A stretch of 64,000 bases of DNA from Macropodus opercularis. Taxonomy: Eukaryota > Chordata > Actinopteri > Anabantiformes > Osphronemidae. Below, one piece after another: positions 47,461 to 60,989 of the stretch. A program made the position numbers and the translations under genes. How positions within the stretch are numbered: position 1 is the first letter of the stretch; each line of letters starts with the position of its first letter. The notes beneath the pieces were generated by a model. It made no database searches. It had not been told where the DNA came from and worked only from the letters and a program-made list of their open reading frames with translations. The DNA is taken from NCBI GenBank assembly GCA_030770545.1, contig CM061100.1:14252501-14316500 (forward strand). Reading direction: 5' to 3'.

Positions 47461-50400
47461 AGTCCAGGCCTGGATGGGACCTGCACATTTACATGCAGTT
47501 GAGCCGAGTGGGTAGATTTTATGTACGTGTAGCCACGTGTGCTTATGTCAAATAATAATCGATTCATATTGACGACCGCGTTTTATTATAAATTGGTTAG
47601 ATTCATCCAAACCATCATCAGCTCCAGTGATTTCTATAGATATAGTCACCACTAGTCATGTGCTTCTTTTTACAGCACTGAGCCACGAGGTGAACAGAAA
47701 TGTGAGACTTATATGATAACCAGAGATGATGCACTATGCTGAATCTCTGACGAAGGCCTGACTGCTGCATGAGGCCTGAGAGCAAAGGGACAACTGGCCA
47801 ACATCTTCTAATCAGAGCGTCCCTGCCTCTGATACGGTGCTCATTCCTAGTCATGATGCATTTCATGGCATTAAACATGGATTAAATGTCCACTGCAGTA
47901 GTGTTTGGGTCTAGTTCTAGCTTTGCTGTTGTACCTAGATTAACAAAAGAAAAACTAAATGCTAGGATGCAATTACACTGTAGACGTGAGCATGTGTTTG
48001 CTGCTTTATGCCTGGGCTTTGCCAGACGGACGGTTCCCCTGTGCACAAAGTCAGTTCTCCCACGTCGACTCCCCGTCATGAGCAGGATGAACAGTGACTG
48101 AGAGCCGGACGCTGGCAGCCAGCAGCCTTCACGATGTGGCTGGATGGGTGTAAATGCCTGCAGCAGGTACCAGCATCCGAAACGTCTGGAGCCCTGATCA
48201 CAGAGACTGCGTCTGCGTCTGATCAGCAGATTTGTCCTGATGAATAATAATATCAATGCGTCTCCCAACATTCCTTCATATTTCACACTAAGGTACTATT
48301 ACTCCGCTCACCTGCTGCTATGTGGCAAAGTTCTTCCACTTCCACTGCATTTGCTAACTTTGCTACTACTAGCATTGCTATTCATTTCCTGCTATGACAG
48401 TTCTACTTGCAATTCTACCACTGAACGAACGATAAATCCACAAAACTGCACCTTATTCAAATGAATGATGTGTCAAGTTTAGTCCAGGTGCTGTGTGGGT
48501 TTGGGCAAGAAGTTTGTGTTTCCTTGACCACTGACCAGATATTGAGATGTGAGTAAAAACCGACTGCAGCAGGCTGAAGGGGAAGCTTTTAATTAACACG
48601 CAGTCAGATGAGCTGAAAGCTCGAGTGTGGAAAGAGAAAACCCTGTAGTCCACACTAAACGTGGTGCTTTTCAGTGTGTTAGTCTGAGCGTGTAGCCTGA
48701 AGAAAACAGGACATCTGTCACTTAATCCCACAGCTGGGAACTAGATCAGCTCAGTCACTCGCAGCTCTTCCTTCAGTCACTTTATTTTTACCAAACATAC
48801 ACCCATCAACCACGATATCACAACCCTGGTGATCTGAAGGCGAACAGACTGTCCACCCGTCTTTACGGCCTGACTACTAACTACCGTAATTACCTGTAAT
48901 TTAGTTTATGTGATGTGATTAAATCACAGAATTGAAGCCTGCTGCTGTAACATTCTCTAATAATGTTTCTTCTTTTCCTTTTCGTTAATCAGTATCAAGC
49001 ATGTTCACAAATCTTCCTCTGATTCACGCTTAGGATGGGAGTTCAAGTCACATTAATATGTTCATGACGCACAGTAAGGCCAATAAATGTAGGAACCCTG
49101 ATAAAACATCTGAAACAAACATCAGGCCTGGGAGGAAGAGCCACAGGATGCTCGCCAGGAAGTGGGTGAATGCTAATGTCTGAACTAGATCAAAAGGCAG
49201 TTTCTCTAACTCTGCCCTCTTCCTTTGAGCCTCATCCAGAGCTGGTGTCAGAGTCAGTGGTGAGGGAAGCAGCATCAGGTCTTGGGCCGTTTACTGAGGT
49301 TGTTGTTAGCTTCTCCTGCGTAGGACAGGAAGGGCCGTCATACGTTATCCTACGTGGTTATTCGTTCCAAGCCTGGGGTTGGGATCGGACACGTGCCAGT
49401 AATGAAAGGACATGTTTGGAGGAAGGTCATTGAGTCGGTGCCACAGCCCAACCGGTAGCGTATCATCCCTTCTAAGCAGAGTCTGCCTGTATATGAATTA
49501 CCGTCCACCAGCTGTTTTGAAGGTGATGTTAATCCGACGTGGGCATCACGGGGCTGAAGTGACCAGCAGAGCAGGGAGGTGTTAACAGTCTGGAGGCCAT
49601 GGTTCAGCAGTACAGTAGTCGTTACTGTATATAGTGCGTGAGGTAAGAAAACTACTGGCCTCACTGATCACTTTGACAGGATGTCTATGTTTTACATTGA
49701 GCCCAGCGACAGACGCTGGTTCAGCTTTTATTGTGGGGAACAGTCAGAAGAGTGTGTTGACACGGGTTCACTGCTTCCTCCTGCCTCCAGTTCTGCTCCA
49801 CCAGGGAAGGTCTCTACCTTAACCCTGTTCAGGGGTCAGTTAGTACGAACCAATAAAAGAATCTCTCTGTAAATCGCTGCTGTTAGCTGTGTGGTCAGGT
49901 CAGTATGATGCTACAGATGACGGAGGTTCTGGAGGCCGTTGCGCTGCCCTTGGCTGCAGATTTACAGCACCACACCTGCATATGTTTCCCACTCGCTGGC
50001 TGTCACAGCAGACCAAGGTTACGGCCAGAGTGAGTTAGATGAGAAGGAGAGCAGCGAAAACACTGGACAGATCCACAGAACGTTCCTATTGTGCGAAGGT
50101 AGAATGAGAAATTATGATCGAGGACTGAGGGGTTTGTGGTTTTGTTCTGTTGTTAGTCTGTGTGGGGACGTGTCCGTCCCTTAATGTCAAACAAAAAACC
50201 ACCCTGGACAGAAGATGCTTCTCCACATGAACTGCAGATCTTTTGTTGCAGTAGCCCAATATTCAGTCAATGGCAAGAAAAGTAAGTGGGTGAAGTAAGT
50301 GCATTTGCATATTGCTGGTTTGTCCTTCGCTTTACAACGCTTGCAGCCTAACTTCGTTAATTTGATTCAGCTCACTTCTGTTCAACTTTAAGTGAACCTT

Positions 50401-53400
50401 TCCGGGTTTCCGGGTATTTTGCTCGGTGCATGATGCCAAACTGGACGTTAAGAGCAGCGCTTGTTTGAATAAACTGCGTTGAGCTGTGTTAGCATGTCAA
50501 CTTTTGCCAGGTAAGGCTGCTGCTCGCGGGTGTGTCAGCAGGTTTAGAGCTGAACCTTTGCATGCACAGTCGTCATAATGTGTTTTTCCTTTCATTAGTT
50601 AAATATCAGTTACATTCACTGATGAAGATTCAAACCAGTGCGTTTCTTTTCTTGTGTTTGTTCCAAATCCCTCCTGCAGCGAGAGGCCGCCTCGCAAACC
50701 TGATTTGAGGTGAATATAGAGAACTGTTATAAGGATGTTTGAGTTTCCTTCATTTCACTTAATGCATCGTGATCCTTCTGCTTTTTGAACCACACTGAAC
50801 AACAGTTTATCTCAAACTGTTGGTGTTTTAAGATGAGATTAAATTAAAGGAGACACAAACACACAGATGGAAGATGCTGCAACAACAACATGCTCAGCAT
50901 TTGCATCTGATAGTCCTGATGTAGCTTTTATTATTATCTTACTTACCAGAGTCTCATGAGAAGACTGAAGTCAAAATGAGCTTCACACAGAACAAGCCTA
51001 TAGAGGGAGGAATGCTGTGTTCTCAGGTGCTTTCTCTGGAGCTTCTCCGGTTATAGTGCTACTCATTGACAACAAACCTGGGGTCCTTCAAGATGTCTCG
51101 TCTCTCATCTACAGGCTTCTTCTAATTAACTCGGGAGACGTGAGTGGGACCCCGAGTTAGAACTAGTTGCCTTTTGGATGAAGGGTGAAACATCTTCAAG
51201 TACGTTGAGTTGCTGCTGAGTACGGTGCAGCTCCCTGAGTGACTTACAATATGTGGTGTGAGAAAAGAAGATCAATCATTATTGCAATAAATCCCACATT
51301 TGATTATCAGTGGCTTTGTTGCTTTATATTTCTTTCTTTGCGGGACAGTCAGTCCATAGGTTTTTATTTGTTTCTTGAAAGTGAAAGTTTCTGTGTGAGG
51401 CCCGTCATGTTTAGCATCGATCACTTGGGTAACGTCTGTAGATGAGCTATGTGCCAGGCTGGCAGGCCAATCTCAGCTCAGCTAAAAGATGAGCTGGACC
51501 GACGTCCACATTCTCATTTGGCTCTGGGGTAAAGCAGGGATTGCTCTAGTGATGAAGGCTGTGCTGACCTGACCTGAGGAGTCTATAAACACAGACAAAA
51601 CCTTTGACAATGAATTAATTTCTTCCATCTCTTGGTCGGGTCTTGGTTTTAATTTACTTACTGAAGAGAAATTGAAAGGTTGAAGCTTCTTGCACTGCTA
51701 AACTACGTTCATCTTATCAAGTACCTGCACTGTACAGACTTGAAAATGAAAGACATACTTTGAATAATACACAAAAACACGTTTCATCTCAAAAAGACTT
51801 TTTGAATTTTTTTTTTTTGAAAGGTAACGATTATTCTTTTTACACTTAGTTTCAAAAGACTGACTTGCTAAGATGAACAGAGGTTGTTAAAGCAGATACA
51901 TGAGTAGAAAGTGGCTGAAAATGAGCATTTACACTCACATGTATCTGTTAGTGTCAATGAAACTGGCACAATGGGTTTTAAATAAAACAACAACACATGG
52001 TTTATTTGCTGTATTATATTTGCATCTCAAACAGGTTTCATAATGAATTCATAATCCATATTTGGTTGTTTCCAAGTCAGAGGCATCAAGAAATATGAGC
52101 AGTCAGACAAGTTTTAGTCAACCTCTTATTTTGAAGGGGAATCCTTATACATGTCCAATGAGAAGAAATTCTGAATACAAATATACAAAAAATAGCAGTA
52201 AAATATCTGGACACACTGTTTCCTTAGTGCTTTTTCTTCTTATCTACTGTTTTCTCCACTGAAATGACTCGAGTTGCATATTAAAACTGATGAAATAACC
52301 CAGAACACTTTCACACACGGTTTCAGCACAATCCTGTCGTCCCATCACATCCATGAGGTAGTTTTTAATTCACACACTGCTTTGTCACGAGATGACTTTC
52401 TGCAGTGTCACACCAGCCCAGCTGCTTTTTACTTAGTGGCCCCAAACACTTTGTCCAGGAAGGAGAACGAGGGAGTCCTGTGTCACGTGACCTGGCCTCC
52501 ACCATCCTCCATCACCTGATCTGAATGTGGACCAGAGAGTGATGAGAAAGCCTCTAACTCTGAGCGAACGCACAGCCATCGAAGCCAAACACGATCCCTG
52601 TCAACAAGCGCAAACACGAAACATGTTCTGGGTTATTTCAGAATCGTTTTGTTTTGAATGCTTTGAATGACCAGTTAAAAAGATTTTTTCCCAACGCTGA
52701 AACCTGGGTTAACCTCCACGCGTCTCCCTTTCCCTGTGCTTAGCTCCCAGCTGGCCATGAAGTATCTGGATCCGGGTTTCACTTCTCTGGCCAGTGAGCT
52801 GAGTGCAGACCTCCAGAACTCCTCTAAGTGGAGGTATAACAGCACTGCTTTTGTGGAGCAGAGGTAGGTTACACACGAATTGCTAGATGATGACTAGTCA
52901 CTGCAACGAGACAGAGTTCACTTAAAACCGTTACTGTTTACAGACCATCACTAAACTCAGCCAAGCTCAGCAGCAACGGTCATGACTTCACAGAGCGTAA
53001 ATGCCGGAGCTTCCCAACAGTCTGTCAGAACCAGGGAAGCCTTCCAGAACCTCCCACTAGTCTAGTGAAGGCGGCAGTCAGCAGGTAGCAAACACTGGAT
53101 CCCCAGCTTTTTAGATTCCCTTTAGAAACGTGGAGATTTCAACCAACAATAATGTGAAAATTCATTTTTTTCACAACAAAGTTTATTAAATGAACTTTGA
53201 TATGATCATAGTGAAGACAGACAGTCACACTAGTCATGATAGCTTTGAATGCAAACCCAATATAATGTTTTATTTATGTCGTTGTGAAATGAGCTGCACC
53301 TTGTAATCCTCTGTTACATCTGGGCTGGTTTCTCATGGTTATTACTCGTGTTTACTGTCATCATCGCTTCATGCTGACTCTGGGACTGACGAAGCGAGAT

Positions 53401-54924
53401 CACAGTATTAAACAGTCTTTGCGTCTTGCAGGCAGGAGATCTCACACTACATCGACATCCCCCACAACTTCTCACTGACACGAGATTCGGTCCGAAACGG
53501 ACAGCTGATGCATTACGATTACTCCAGCCACAAGTACGTGTTCTCCATAAGTGAAAACTTTCGCTCTCTGCTCCCTGAGGTCTCACCCATCCTTAACAAA
53601 CACTACAACGTTTGTGCTGTAGTGGGCAACAGCGGAATCCTCACTGGCTCACGCTGCGGACCCCAGATCGAAAAGTTTGATTTTGTCTTCCGCTGCAACT
53701 TTGCACCGACAGAGATTTTTAGGAAGGACGTTGGAAGACGAACCAATCTGACGACTTTCAACCCCAGTATCCTGGAGAAATACTACAACAATTTACTTAC
53801 TGTGCAGGACAGAAACAACTTCTTCCTGAGTCTGAAGAAGCTGGATGGTGCCATCCTGTGGATCCCAGCATTTTTCTTCCACACCTCGGCCACAGTGACA
53901 AGAACGTTGGTCGATTTCTTTGTGGAACATCGACATCAGCTGGATGTCCAGCTGGCCTGGCCCGGAAACATCATGCAGTACATTAACAAGTAAGACACAC
54001 TCAACAGGTGTCCAGCAGTAAGTAGCAGACACACAGTAACACTTGACTCCATGTCACCGTTTTCTCTTTGCATGGATTGTGCTGCTGTTTGTGTCTGTTT
54101 TAACAGTGCTCTGTACGGCAAAGAGGAGATTTAGGCTCTAAACCGGATTATAAGAAAACTGTTATTTAGTACAAGGTGTAGTGCTGAGCTGTAACTGCGT
54201 GTGTGAGAGGGATTTAAGTCTGCTTAGTGTTAGCGGCAGAATAAGCTGCTCATACAGTAGCCTAATCTTCAGCAATCCCATTAAATCTACCTGCTCTGGA
54301 AGAATGACCACATTTAAGGAGCTTTAAGGAGGCTTGTTGGGGCCAGAATGGACAGATTCCCCTGTGTGGCGCCCAACACCGGAAGCATCAGCAGCCGTCA
54401 AAAGCCTTCTTCTAGTTGACTCTTGTTTGAAGGAGTCTTCCAATTTGTAAAAAATGCAAACATTAGAGCAAAACTCATGTTTGTGTTTGTTCCCAGTAAT
54501 CGCATTAAGCAAGGTATGTGTTAATACACTTAGCGAACTTATACATTTAAAAACCCCTGTTCATCAAAACCAAACCAACCGACCGACCTCGGCATCTTCA
54601 GAGCATGTGCCTTAACCCTTAATGTTTCCTGTGTTCAACAGCTACTGGAAAACCAAGCAGCTGTCACCAAAGCGCCTCAGCACCGGGATCCTAATGTACA
54701 CGCTGGCGTCTTCCATATGTGACCAGGTCCATCTTTACGGCTTCTGGCCCTTCGACTGGGACCCCAACACGGGTAAAGAGCTGCCCTATCACTACTTCGA
54801 CAAGAAGGGCACCAAGTTCACCACCAAGTGGCAGGAGTCCCATCAGCTGCCTGCCGAGTTCAAACTGCTCTACAAGATGCACACGGAGGGGCTGCTGAAG
54901 CTCAGCCTCTCACACTGCGCGTAG
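47291..54924 (+). CDS. st8sia3: alpha-2,8-sialyltransferase 3, complete four-exon gene
   Basis: CDS join(47291-47457, 52744-52863, 53432-53989, 54642-54924), 375 aa (human about 380). It is a Golgi type II membrane enzyme that adds alpha-2,8-linked sialic acid to form di/oligosialyl glycans on glycoproteins and gangliosides, mainly in brain (family knowledge). Order: short cytosolic tail; membrane anchor about residues 9-29; stem with N-glycosylation sequons N81, N88 and N108; sialylmotif L from about C157 (CAVVGNSGILTGSRCG) to about residue 200. Motif S follows at about 292-319 (LSTGILMYTLASSI...YGFWPF), then motif III (PYHYFD, H332) and motif VS (HQLPAE, H349, the likely catalytic base). 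C157/C308 and C171/C374 match the family disulfide pattern. All junctions are GT-AG in phase. Start chosen at 47291; 47294 also fits, and an in-frame ATG at 47210 would add 27 residues. Confidence 0.96.
51085..51201. mobile_element. foldback/MITE-like palindromic element
   Basis: CTTCAAGATGTCTCGTCTCT at 51086 onward and, on the opposite strand, CTTGAAGATGTTTCACCCTT from 51200 backward form arms of about 48 bp ending at CTCGGG / CTCGGGG. The centre is short. The GATG-TTTCRCC-CATC-AAGGC style arm recalls a foldback repeat common in fish genomes. Confidence 0.65.
52291..52640 (+). mobile_element. MITE-like unit with Tc1-type transposase remnant
   Basis: TGAAATAACCCAGAACA at 52291-52307 is repeated as its exact reverse complement at 52624-52640, bounding a 350-bp unit. 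Inside, + strand text near 52440-52540 reads APNTLSRKENEGVLCHVTWPP, then in a shifted frame SPDLN. This matches the DPKHTS...KKESDGVLR-MTWPPQSPDLNP catalytic stretch of Tc1-like transposases. The coding remnant is short and frameshifted. Confidence 0.65.
52744..52863 (+). CDS. st8sia3: st8sia3 exon 2 (stem)
   Basis: Acceptor GTGCTTAG ends 52743; donor GTAGGT at 52864. Residues 56-96: SQLAMKYLDPGFTSLASELS, ADLQNSSKWRYNSTAFVEQ. Two N-glycosylation sequons. One residue shorter than my memory of the human exon. Confidence 0.94.
52864..53431. other. st8sia3 intron 2
   Basis: A 568-bp intron, AT-rich in its second half. Nothing else recognised. Confidence 0.9.
53432..53989 (+). CDS. st8sia3: st8sia3 exon 3 (sialylmotif L)
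   Basis: Acceptor CTTGCAG ends 53431; donor GTAAGA at 53990. Residues 96-281. Contains MHYDYSSHKYVFSIS, sialylmotif L (CAVVGNSGILTGSRCG ... DFVFRCNFAPTE), RRTNLTTFNPSILEKYYNN and FFFHTSATVTRTLVDFFVEH. Very close to the mammalian orthologue. Confidence 0.96.
53990..54641. other. st8sia3 intron 3
   Basis: A 652-bp intron with no recognisable element. Confidence 0.9.
54642..54924 (+). CDS. st8sia3: st8sia3 exon 4 (motifs S, III and VS, stop)
   Basis: Acceptor TTCAACAG ends 54641. Residues 282-375, stop TAG at 54922-54924. Motif S (RLSTGILMYTLASSICDQVH), YGFWPF, PYHYFDKKGTKFTTKW, catalytic HQLPAE and the C-terminal LSLSHCA with the family-conserved penultimate Cys. Confidence 0.96.
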
Positions 54925-55520
54925 GGCAGCGCCTCCTCAATCTGCCCTCCCAGCGCCTCCACAGGCAAAGGCAGGACTGAGAGAGTGGTTGACGGTCCAC
55001 AATCGTAACTGTTACAGCTTAAAGAACAAGTGTGATTTCAGAATCTAGCGTCGAACAGGGCTACATCTCCAGCAACAAACCCCGTTGACTTACATGGAGA
55101 CTACGTATGTGCCAGGACTAAGAGCTGCGTTGTATCATTTCGTCTTGTATTATTATGAGGAGTTATGCGTCTGATGAGACTTATAGATATTTTCTTCTGG
55201 ACTGAACTTCCTAGAGCTTATTTTATTGTCTCGACCTGAAGTAAGACACTCACCAAGCAGGCCTTCGTTTTCTTTTCATGCTGTACCGCTTCGACTAGAC
55301 ACCACCTACAGTACCTTCACCCTTCTTTTGCTTCTGCGCTTCATTCTTGCTGAGACTTGGCTAAGACACGTATTCACTATTAAGTCAGCTCCTAGGAGTA
55401 ACGCTAAATAAGAAAATTAGAACTCTCCACGAGGGAGAATGCTCGATATTATATTAGCTATATGATGGAAGTATATGCATATCCAGTCTGACAGTCAATA
55501 AAAGCACACAGCATAAACTA
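54925..55520 (+). other. st8sia3: st8sia3 3' UTR (inferred extent)
   Basis: Non-coding sequence after the stop up to just beyond the first canonical poly(A) hexamer. Mammalian st8sia3 transcripts have much longer 3' UTRs, so downstream sites may be used as well. Confidence 0.55.
55497..55502 (+). terminator. candidate st8sia3 poly(A) signal
   Basis: AATAAA within GTCAATAAAAGC, 573 bp past the stop codon. Confidence 0.5.
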
Positions 55521-58500
55521 CGAGTTAGTGGAGCTGCTGTTTTAGTTGAGGAAACATTAAATGTAGGCGAGAGCAGAGACACGACGCCACGACCACATCT
55601 TCATAAAAGGAGACAAACAAGGGGGAGGGAACCTGGAGCTAAGCTGGGTTTAGCTGATCAGCCAGTAGAACAGCGAGAATAAAACAGCAGCAGTTTAAGC
55701 CTTACAACGTTAGTGGTGGTGTCAGACCGACGCGTTTTCCTTCTGAATGTGGTACAGCTTCATGTTCACAAGGTTTAGGATGTGCACCTGTTTGTCTCGT
55801 GTTTAGAGGTTTGCACACAGTTCGTGCTAAAGGTGCTAACACTCGCCACACTGAAGAAGACAAGGTGCCACCACAGTCAGAGCAATTCAAGATTCAGGGT
55901 TGATGGCAAACTTTGAATTCGCCGTCACATCTAATGCATCTGTTATTTATGGCTTATCTTATTAAGGGTCCAGGTGGGTAAGTATTGCCAAGGAACATAA
56001 AGGGAGCATAAATCAAGAAGTAGGATTCATTGGTCATGATTTCAACTGACAAAATGAGGAGGATAGTATTTTAGTATTGGTCAGTTATTACAATCAGTAA
56101 CTTCACTAAACGACACAATTCAAACTCTGCTTTCTGTTATCTTGGTCCTGGTGCCGGTAGATGTCAGACGGACAGATGCGCCATCAGGCTGGAGGATAAA
56201 ACAAACCTTTAAGCGTTTTATTTCCATGCAATCATGAGGACATCAGTCATTTTCAGTCTATTGCACTTGAGTGCACAACGCTGCTCCACACGACAAGACT
56301 GGAGGGTCAAACGCAGAATGACATCTCTCAAAGTGTCTGTCAGTTATTAAAGATGCGTCCATGGTTGGAAGTGACGCTCAGAGGATCCATCGTTTCATTG
56401 TAACCCTGACTTGGTTCGTTCCCTGTTAAATGTTCCCTGTTTTTGACGTTAAACTAATTGCCTCAATGCCTCCAGGTCGCATCTCTTTCTTTTTAACAAT
56501 AAGATCAAAAGGTAACACATGGATTATTGCACATATGTGTCTGTCATCTGTGTTGTGTTCACTGTTTCCGCGTCATTATTTTAATAATATTAGGTCAAGC
56601 AATAGGTGATATACTGAATAGTATGTTACAAAAGCCTCATAGTCGTATGAATACGCACATTTATCACATGGCTTCATATTCTTCATTGTTTTTTATTCCC
56701 GTTAACAGGATTATTCATTTTGTGACGTTTCACGTTCACCAGGAACGAGGTCTGAGGACACGGAGGTGAACTTGTCTGTGCTGCAGTAAGTGTGTATGTG
56801 GATAGTTTCTCCAAATGTACGTCAACGCTGCAGGAAACCAACACAATGTTCGATCTAACAAACCTGAGGCCACAAAACATTTGCCTCATACAGAAGCACA
56901 CAGCTTTATAATAATAGTTGCTTTTAAAACAGGCTGAGGTCCATTTATGTGTTAATGTGATTAAACTTGTGACAACATGAAACAAGATCACACTTTCTGT
57001 TTTCTGCTTAGTAGAGGCTTTGTGAACGCATCCCAGATATTTAATGGTAGTTTTCATTTCCATCAAACGTTCATCTGAGGTAAAACCGTCCTCCTGTGAG
57101 GTAACGATTACGTTGTCTTGTGTGTTTGTGTTTTTCAGGTGTATAAAGTATTTGGCGCGGTTATTTCAAAGTGAATGGATATTTGAAAGGATGAGAGGAT
57201 TTGTGACACAGTTTGGTCCATGACACTTTGAGGCACGTGGCTCGATGACGGGACAGACAGTCCTTTGAATGTGAACTGTGTGATGTGTGACGTGTGTTTC
57301 TGTGTGAGTCTCATTTAACGTGTTCTTGTATTCTTTCATTTTGACAGAAAACAAAACCTCAAACCAGAGACTGTTTTGTATCTGTTTTATTGGTTTATTT
57401 TCTTCTCTAAAACTTGAAACATGGTATTTTCAGGACTGACTTAAAGATTGTTGCCATGGCCTTTGATGAGGTGACGGTGATGTTAATAAACACATGACAG
57501 ATGTGCTGTTTGCTCACCTCATGCTGAATGATTTTATTTCAGTCAATAATATTATATTACATATATAATATAACATTTTTCAAGAATGTATTTTGCATTT
57601 TGAAGGCTGACTATTCATATCTGTGTATGTCAATATATAGTAAAACTACAATATCAGAAACAAGATGCTGTAAATTAGGAGCATACTTTATCCATCCAAT
57701 ACTTTAAGTGAATAAATATGATCTTTATGAGTTTAATCAGTTTAATAAATTAATAAAATTGTGAAATTGATGACTTGTCTTTTTTGAGTGGACGCATCAG
57801 GCGTAACATCCTGACCACTGACAGGGGACGTGCCTAGCTCTCACTGCCTTGGCATCGTGGCACCTGGTGCGATATCTGAGGCAGGTGAACAAGCTGCCCT
57901 CAGAGTTAAAGCGTTACAAGCAGGGAATTGGGTGAGTGTAGGGATTTAAACAAGCCTGACAAGGTCCTGGACGCCTGGGTCAGAGCATTTCTGAACGGCA
58001 GCTCTTGAGGTCAGTAAAGAAGCAGCGAGTGACCGAGGCTTAATGATGCACGTGGGGAGCGAAGGCTTCTGGTAAAGAGGTGTCAGAACAGCATCACAGC
58101 AGGATGTACAGTACAGGGCTGCATAGCGCAGAGGAGTCCGAGCGCCACGTCTCCTCTCCTCAGGAAATGCAGGTTAGGTCTGAGTTTTTCCACTCAGATC
58201 TTACTTCATTCTTTAATCGTGCAGATTATTTGGCCATTTTGTGAAATAAATTCAATCACTATAATGGTGGTGGTAGCACTGTCTTGGCTCCTCCACATTC
58301 AGCTGGATGGAAAAGGTCAGTACTACGGTACGATTAGAAGAAAACGTGTTATTATCGCCTTAAAGGCAACAGAGTTAAAGTTTAGGATAAAATATCCCAA
58401 AAATGAAGTGTGACCAAAGAAAAGGACACAGCTCCACAGCGAACGACCTGTGTGTCGTGTTTGTGTTCGTCATGTCTTCCACAGGACTCAATCACTGGAG

Positions 58501-59782
58501 CATGTTGATCCTGATGGTACACTGTGTGTGCGTGTGTGTGTGTCAGTGTCACATCGTCATCAGTAAACAATGATTTGACCGTGTTGCATAAGGGTCAGAC
58601 CGCGTTCTGTGACCTTCGACCTCTGTGGGAGGAGGAGGCACGACGAGGCAGCGACGACAGTTAACCATACTAACGTTCAGAGGTTTTGTATTGATCATAT
58701 AGTACAGGAACATTTCTATGGTCTTACTTCATTCATTCCTTCACACACAAACATAAACGAAGTACTGGAACGTTCTGTGTCTTTAGACTTAAAACAATTA
58801 TTAATTTACAGTGTGCAAATTGTTTGTTTTGACTTTTTGAGTAGAAATATGTTCTTGTCTAGTAGGAATCAGTTGTTCACACCTTCATATATCAGGGCTC
58901 ATGCTAGTTTAAAGCTTTGGTTATAACACATAGTAGCATGATGATGAATTGTATAAGCCGTGGAGAACGTAGTAAACTAGCAGGTTGTGTTTGCTGAGTT
59001 TGGGGTCACTCCCCGTCTGCAGTATGAGAGTCTGCTCTACGCGCTTCAGAATTCATCCTGCACTTCTATCAGCTGTTAGATTAATGATAAACCAGGCAGC
59101 CATACAGGTCCGAGCCATAGCACTCCCTCCCCGGGTGTTTGCATGATGTAATGAGCTGCTCTCCTCGTTGTTCTGCTACGGGTTAACCCGGGTTGCATCA
59201 GTCACAGAATCTAAGAACTGGAGAGACTTTGTTAGGTGTTTTTTGTCTAGTGTGCCCTTTCTGTTTTGGGTGTTGTACCTTGTTCATATTTTGTTAAGAA
59301 GTGTCTTCATATACGGATAAGTTATGACTCCTTGGGTGTTTTATAGAGATCCTCTTTTGCAGAAAAGAGGACTGGACCAATTCTCTCTTTAACCTTGCCA
59401 CCTAAAAATGCACTAGAACTAAAATAGCATAGGTTTTCAGAAACCTCCAGCCATGTACAATATGCACCAGCGAACTGCATTTACTGCAATGTAAACAAAG
59501 ATGATGTCAGGCGGCTGCAACCTGCAGGTCGATAGTGTGAGGGGAGTGTGGTGAGTTGTTCAGTCTCAGGGGTTAAAGGTCATTGAGCGTCTTCTACCAC
59601 AGGTATCAAGTGGAGAACGAGATGCTGGGATCAAGAGTAGTTCAGTGACTGCAACGCTGCAAATGTTTTTGTTATGGAAAATGTAGGTAAATTAGTTGAA
59701 CACAGAGCACAGACGTGACACAACACACGGAAAATATGAATCATCCCTCGTTAATCATTAATCATTGTTAGTGTGGTAAAGA

Positions 59783-59805
59783 TGTGTGTGTGTGTGTGTG
59801 TGTGT
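59783..59805. repeat. GT microsatellite
   Basis: About eleven GT units. Confidence 0.95.
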
Positions 59806-60989
59806 CTGCATTTAGTCCTTTCCTGTCCCCAAATCCACCATCAATCACTATCGCCTACTGATAAATGATGTCATTATTTCTACACCAATAGATGTAAAGT
59901 AATCAATAACAATGTAAACCAAAATAACATGCACATGCATAAAATTGACAAAGACAAAAATAAATATATGAATTTGTATGACATGTATGTCTGATCTGAC
60001 AGTGTGGTGTGTTCAGAAGCAACAGCCATAAGAATGTAGGTCAGTGTGTATGTAAATGAGAGGGGTCAGGTGGCGTGCGCTGATGGTGGCTGACCTCTGA
60101 CCTCTGACTCTGGCAGTTCTGCTTCTTTATGTCAGCAGACGCTAACAAAGGAAAGCTGCAGGAGTCAACAGCTGGATTCAAAACAAACCTTTGCACATGC
60201 TCGGACCAGGCAACACTGATATTTACCAGGGAGAATTTACAGGACATATTACTTCATTCTGTAATGCTCTATGGTATTGTTTCTTTGTCATATTTTCCAA
60301 GTATGACATGATTAATTATCAAGTATTGAAGAAATTGTTTGAGATGTTTAAAATGTAACAAACAATCACAGATAACAAATTAGAAGCAAAGATGACTTAA
60401 CTTAAACAGGCAAGAGAAAAAACACCAGAATCCATTTCACTTGACTGCTGGAACATAAGAGACGGGACATGAGCTCAATGTGGCAGCAAAGAGCTGAGAA
60501 CACAAATACTACAAAACAAACAAATAAAGAAGCTGCTGAATTAGACAAAGCAAGGAAAACAGAAAATCAATAGACAGTTAGCTTAATAATACAACAATAT
60601 TCAGGTTAGTTCTGTAAAATCTGTACGTATTAAATCAACACAGTCTCAAAATATGCATTTTATGTTATTTAATGGAAAGAATATTTCAATGCATTTAAAA
60701 CAGTAACTTAAACATCCCAGTGAAATTAAAAACTGTAATTGTAAAAATGAGGAGACAAATTAATTCACACAGAGAAAGTAGTGAAATTTACTTTATTTAA
60801 TATATAACATTATGTAATAGGTTTTTTGGTTGAAGCTCAGTAATTTACGTTGTAATTATAGCATTAATCTACGAACCAAAAAGGCAGGAGAAAACCTCCA
60901 CAGACATATTTACATTGTGCATGTGTGACTACCTGCAGTTTTTATTGTAATTTGCCACAAAGCTCAACTAATCCTCGTGTTGTCTCCAG

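Larger units (their letters stand above)
47458..52743. other. st8sia3 intron 1 (5.3 kb) with foldback and MITE-like elements
   Basis: Holds an imperfect foldback (51085-51201), an inverted-repeat-bounded unit with a Tc1 transposase scrap (52291-52640) and otherwise unremarkable sequence. No alternative exon recognised. Confidence 0.75.
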
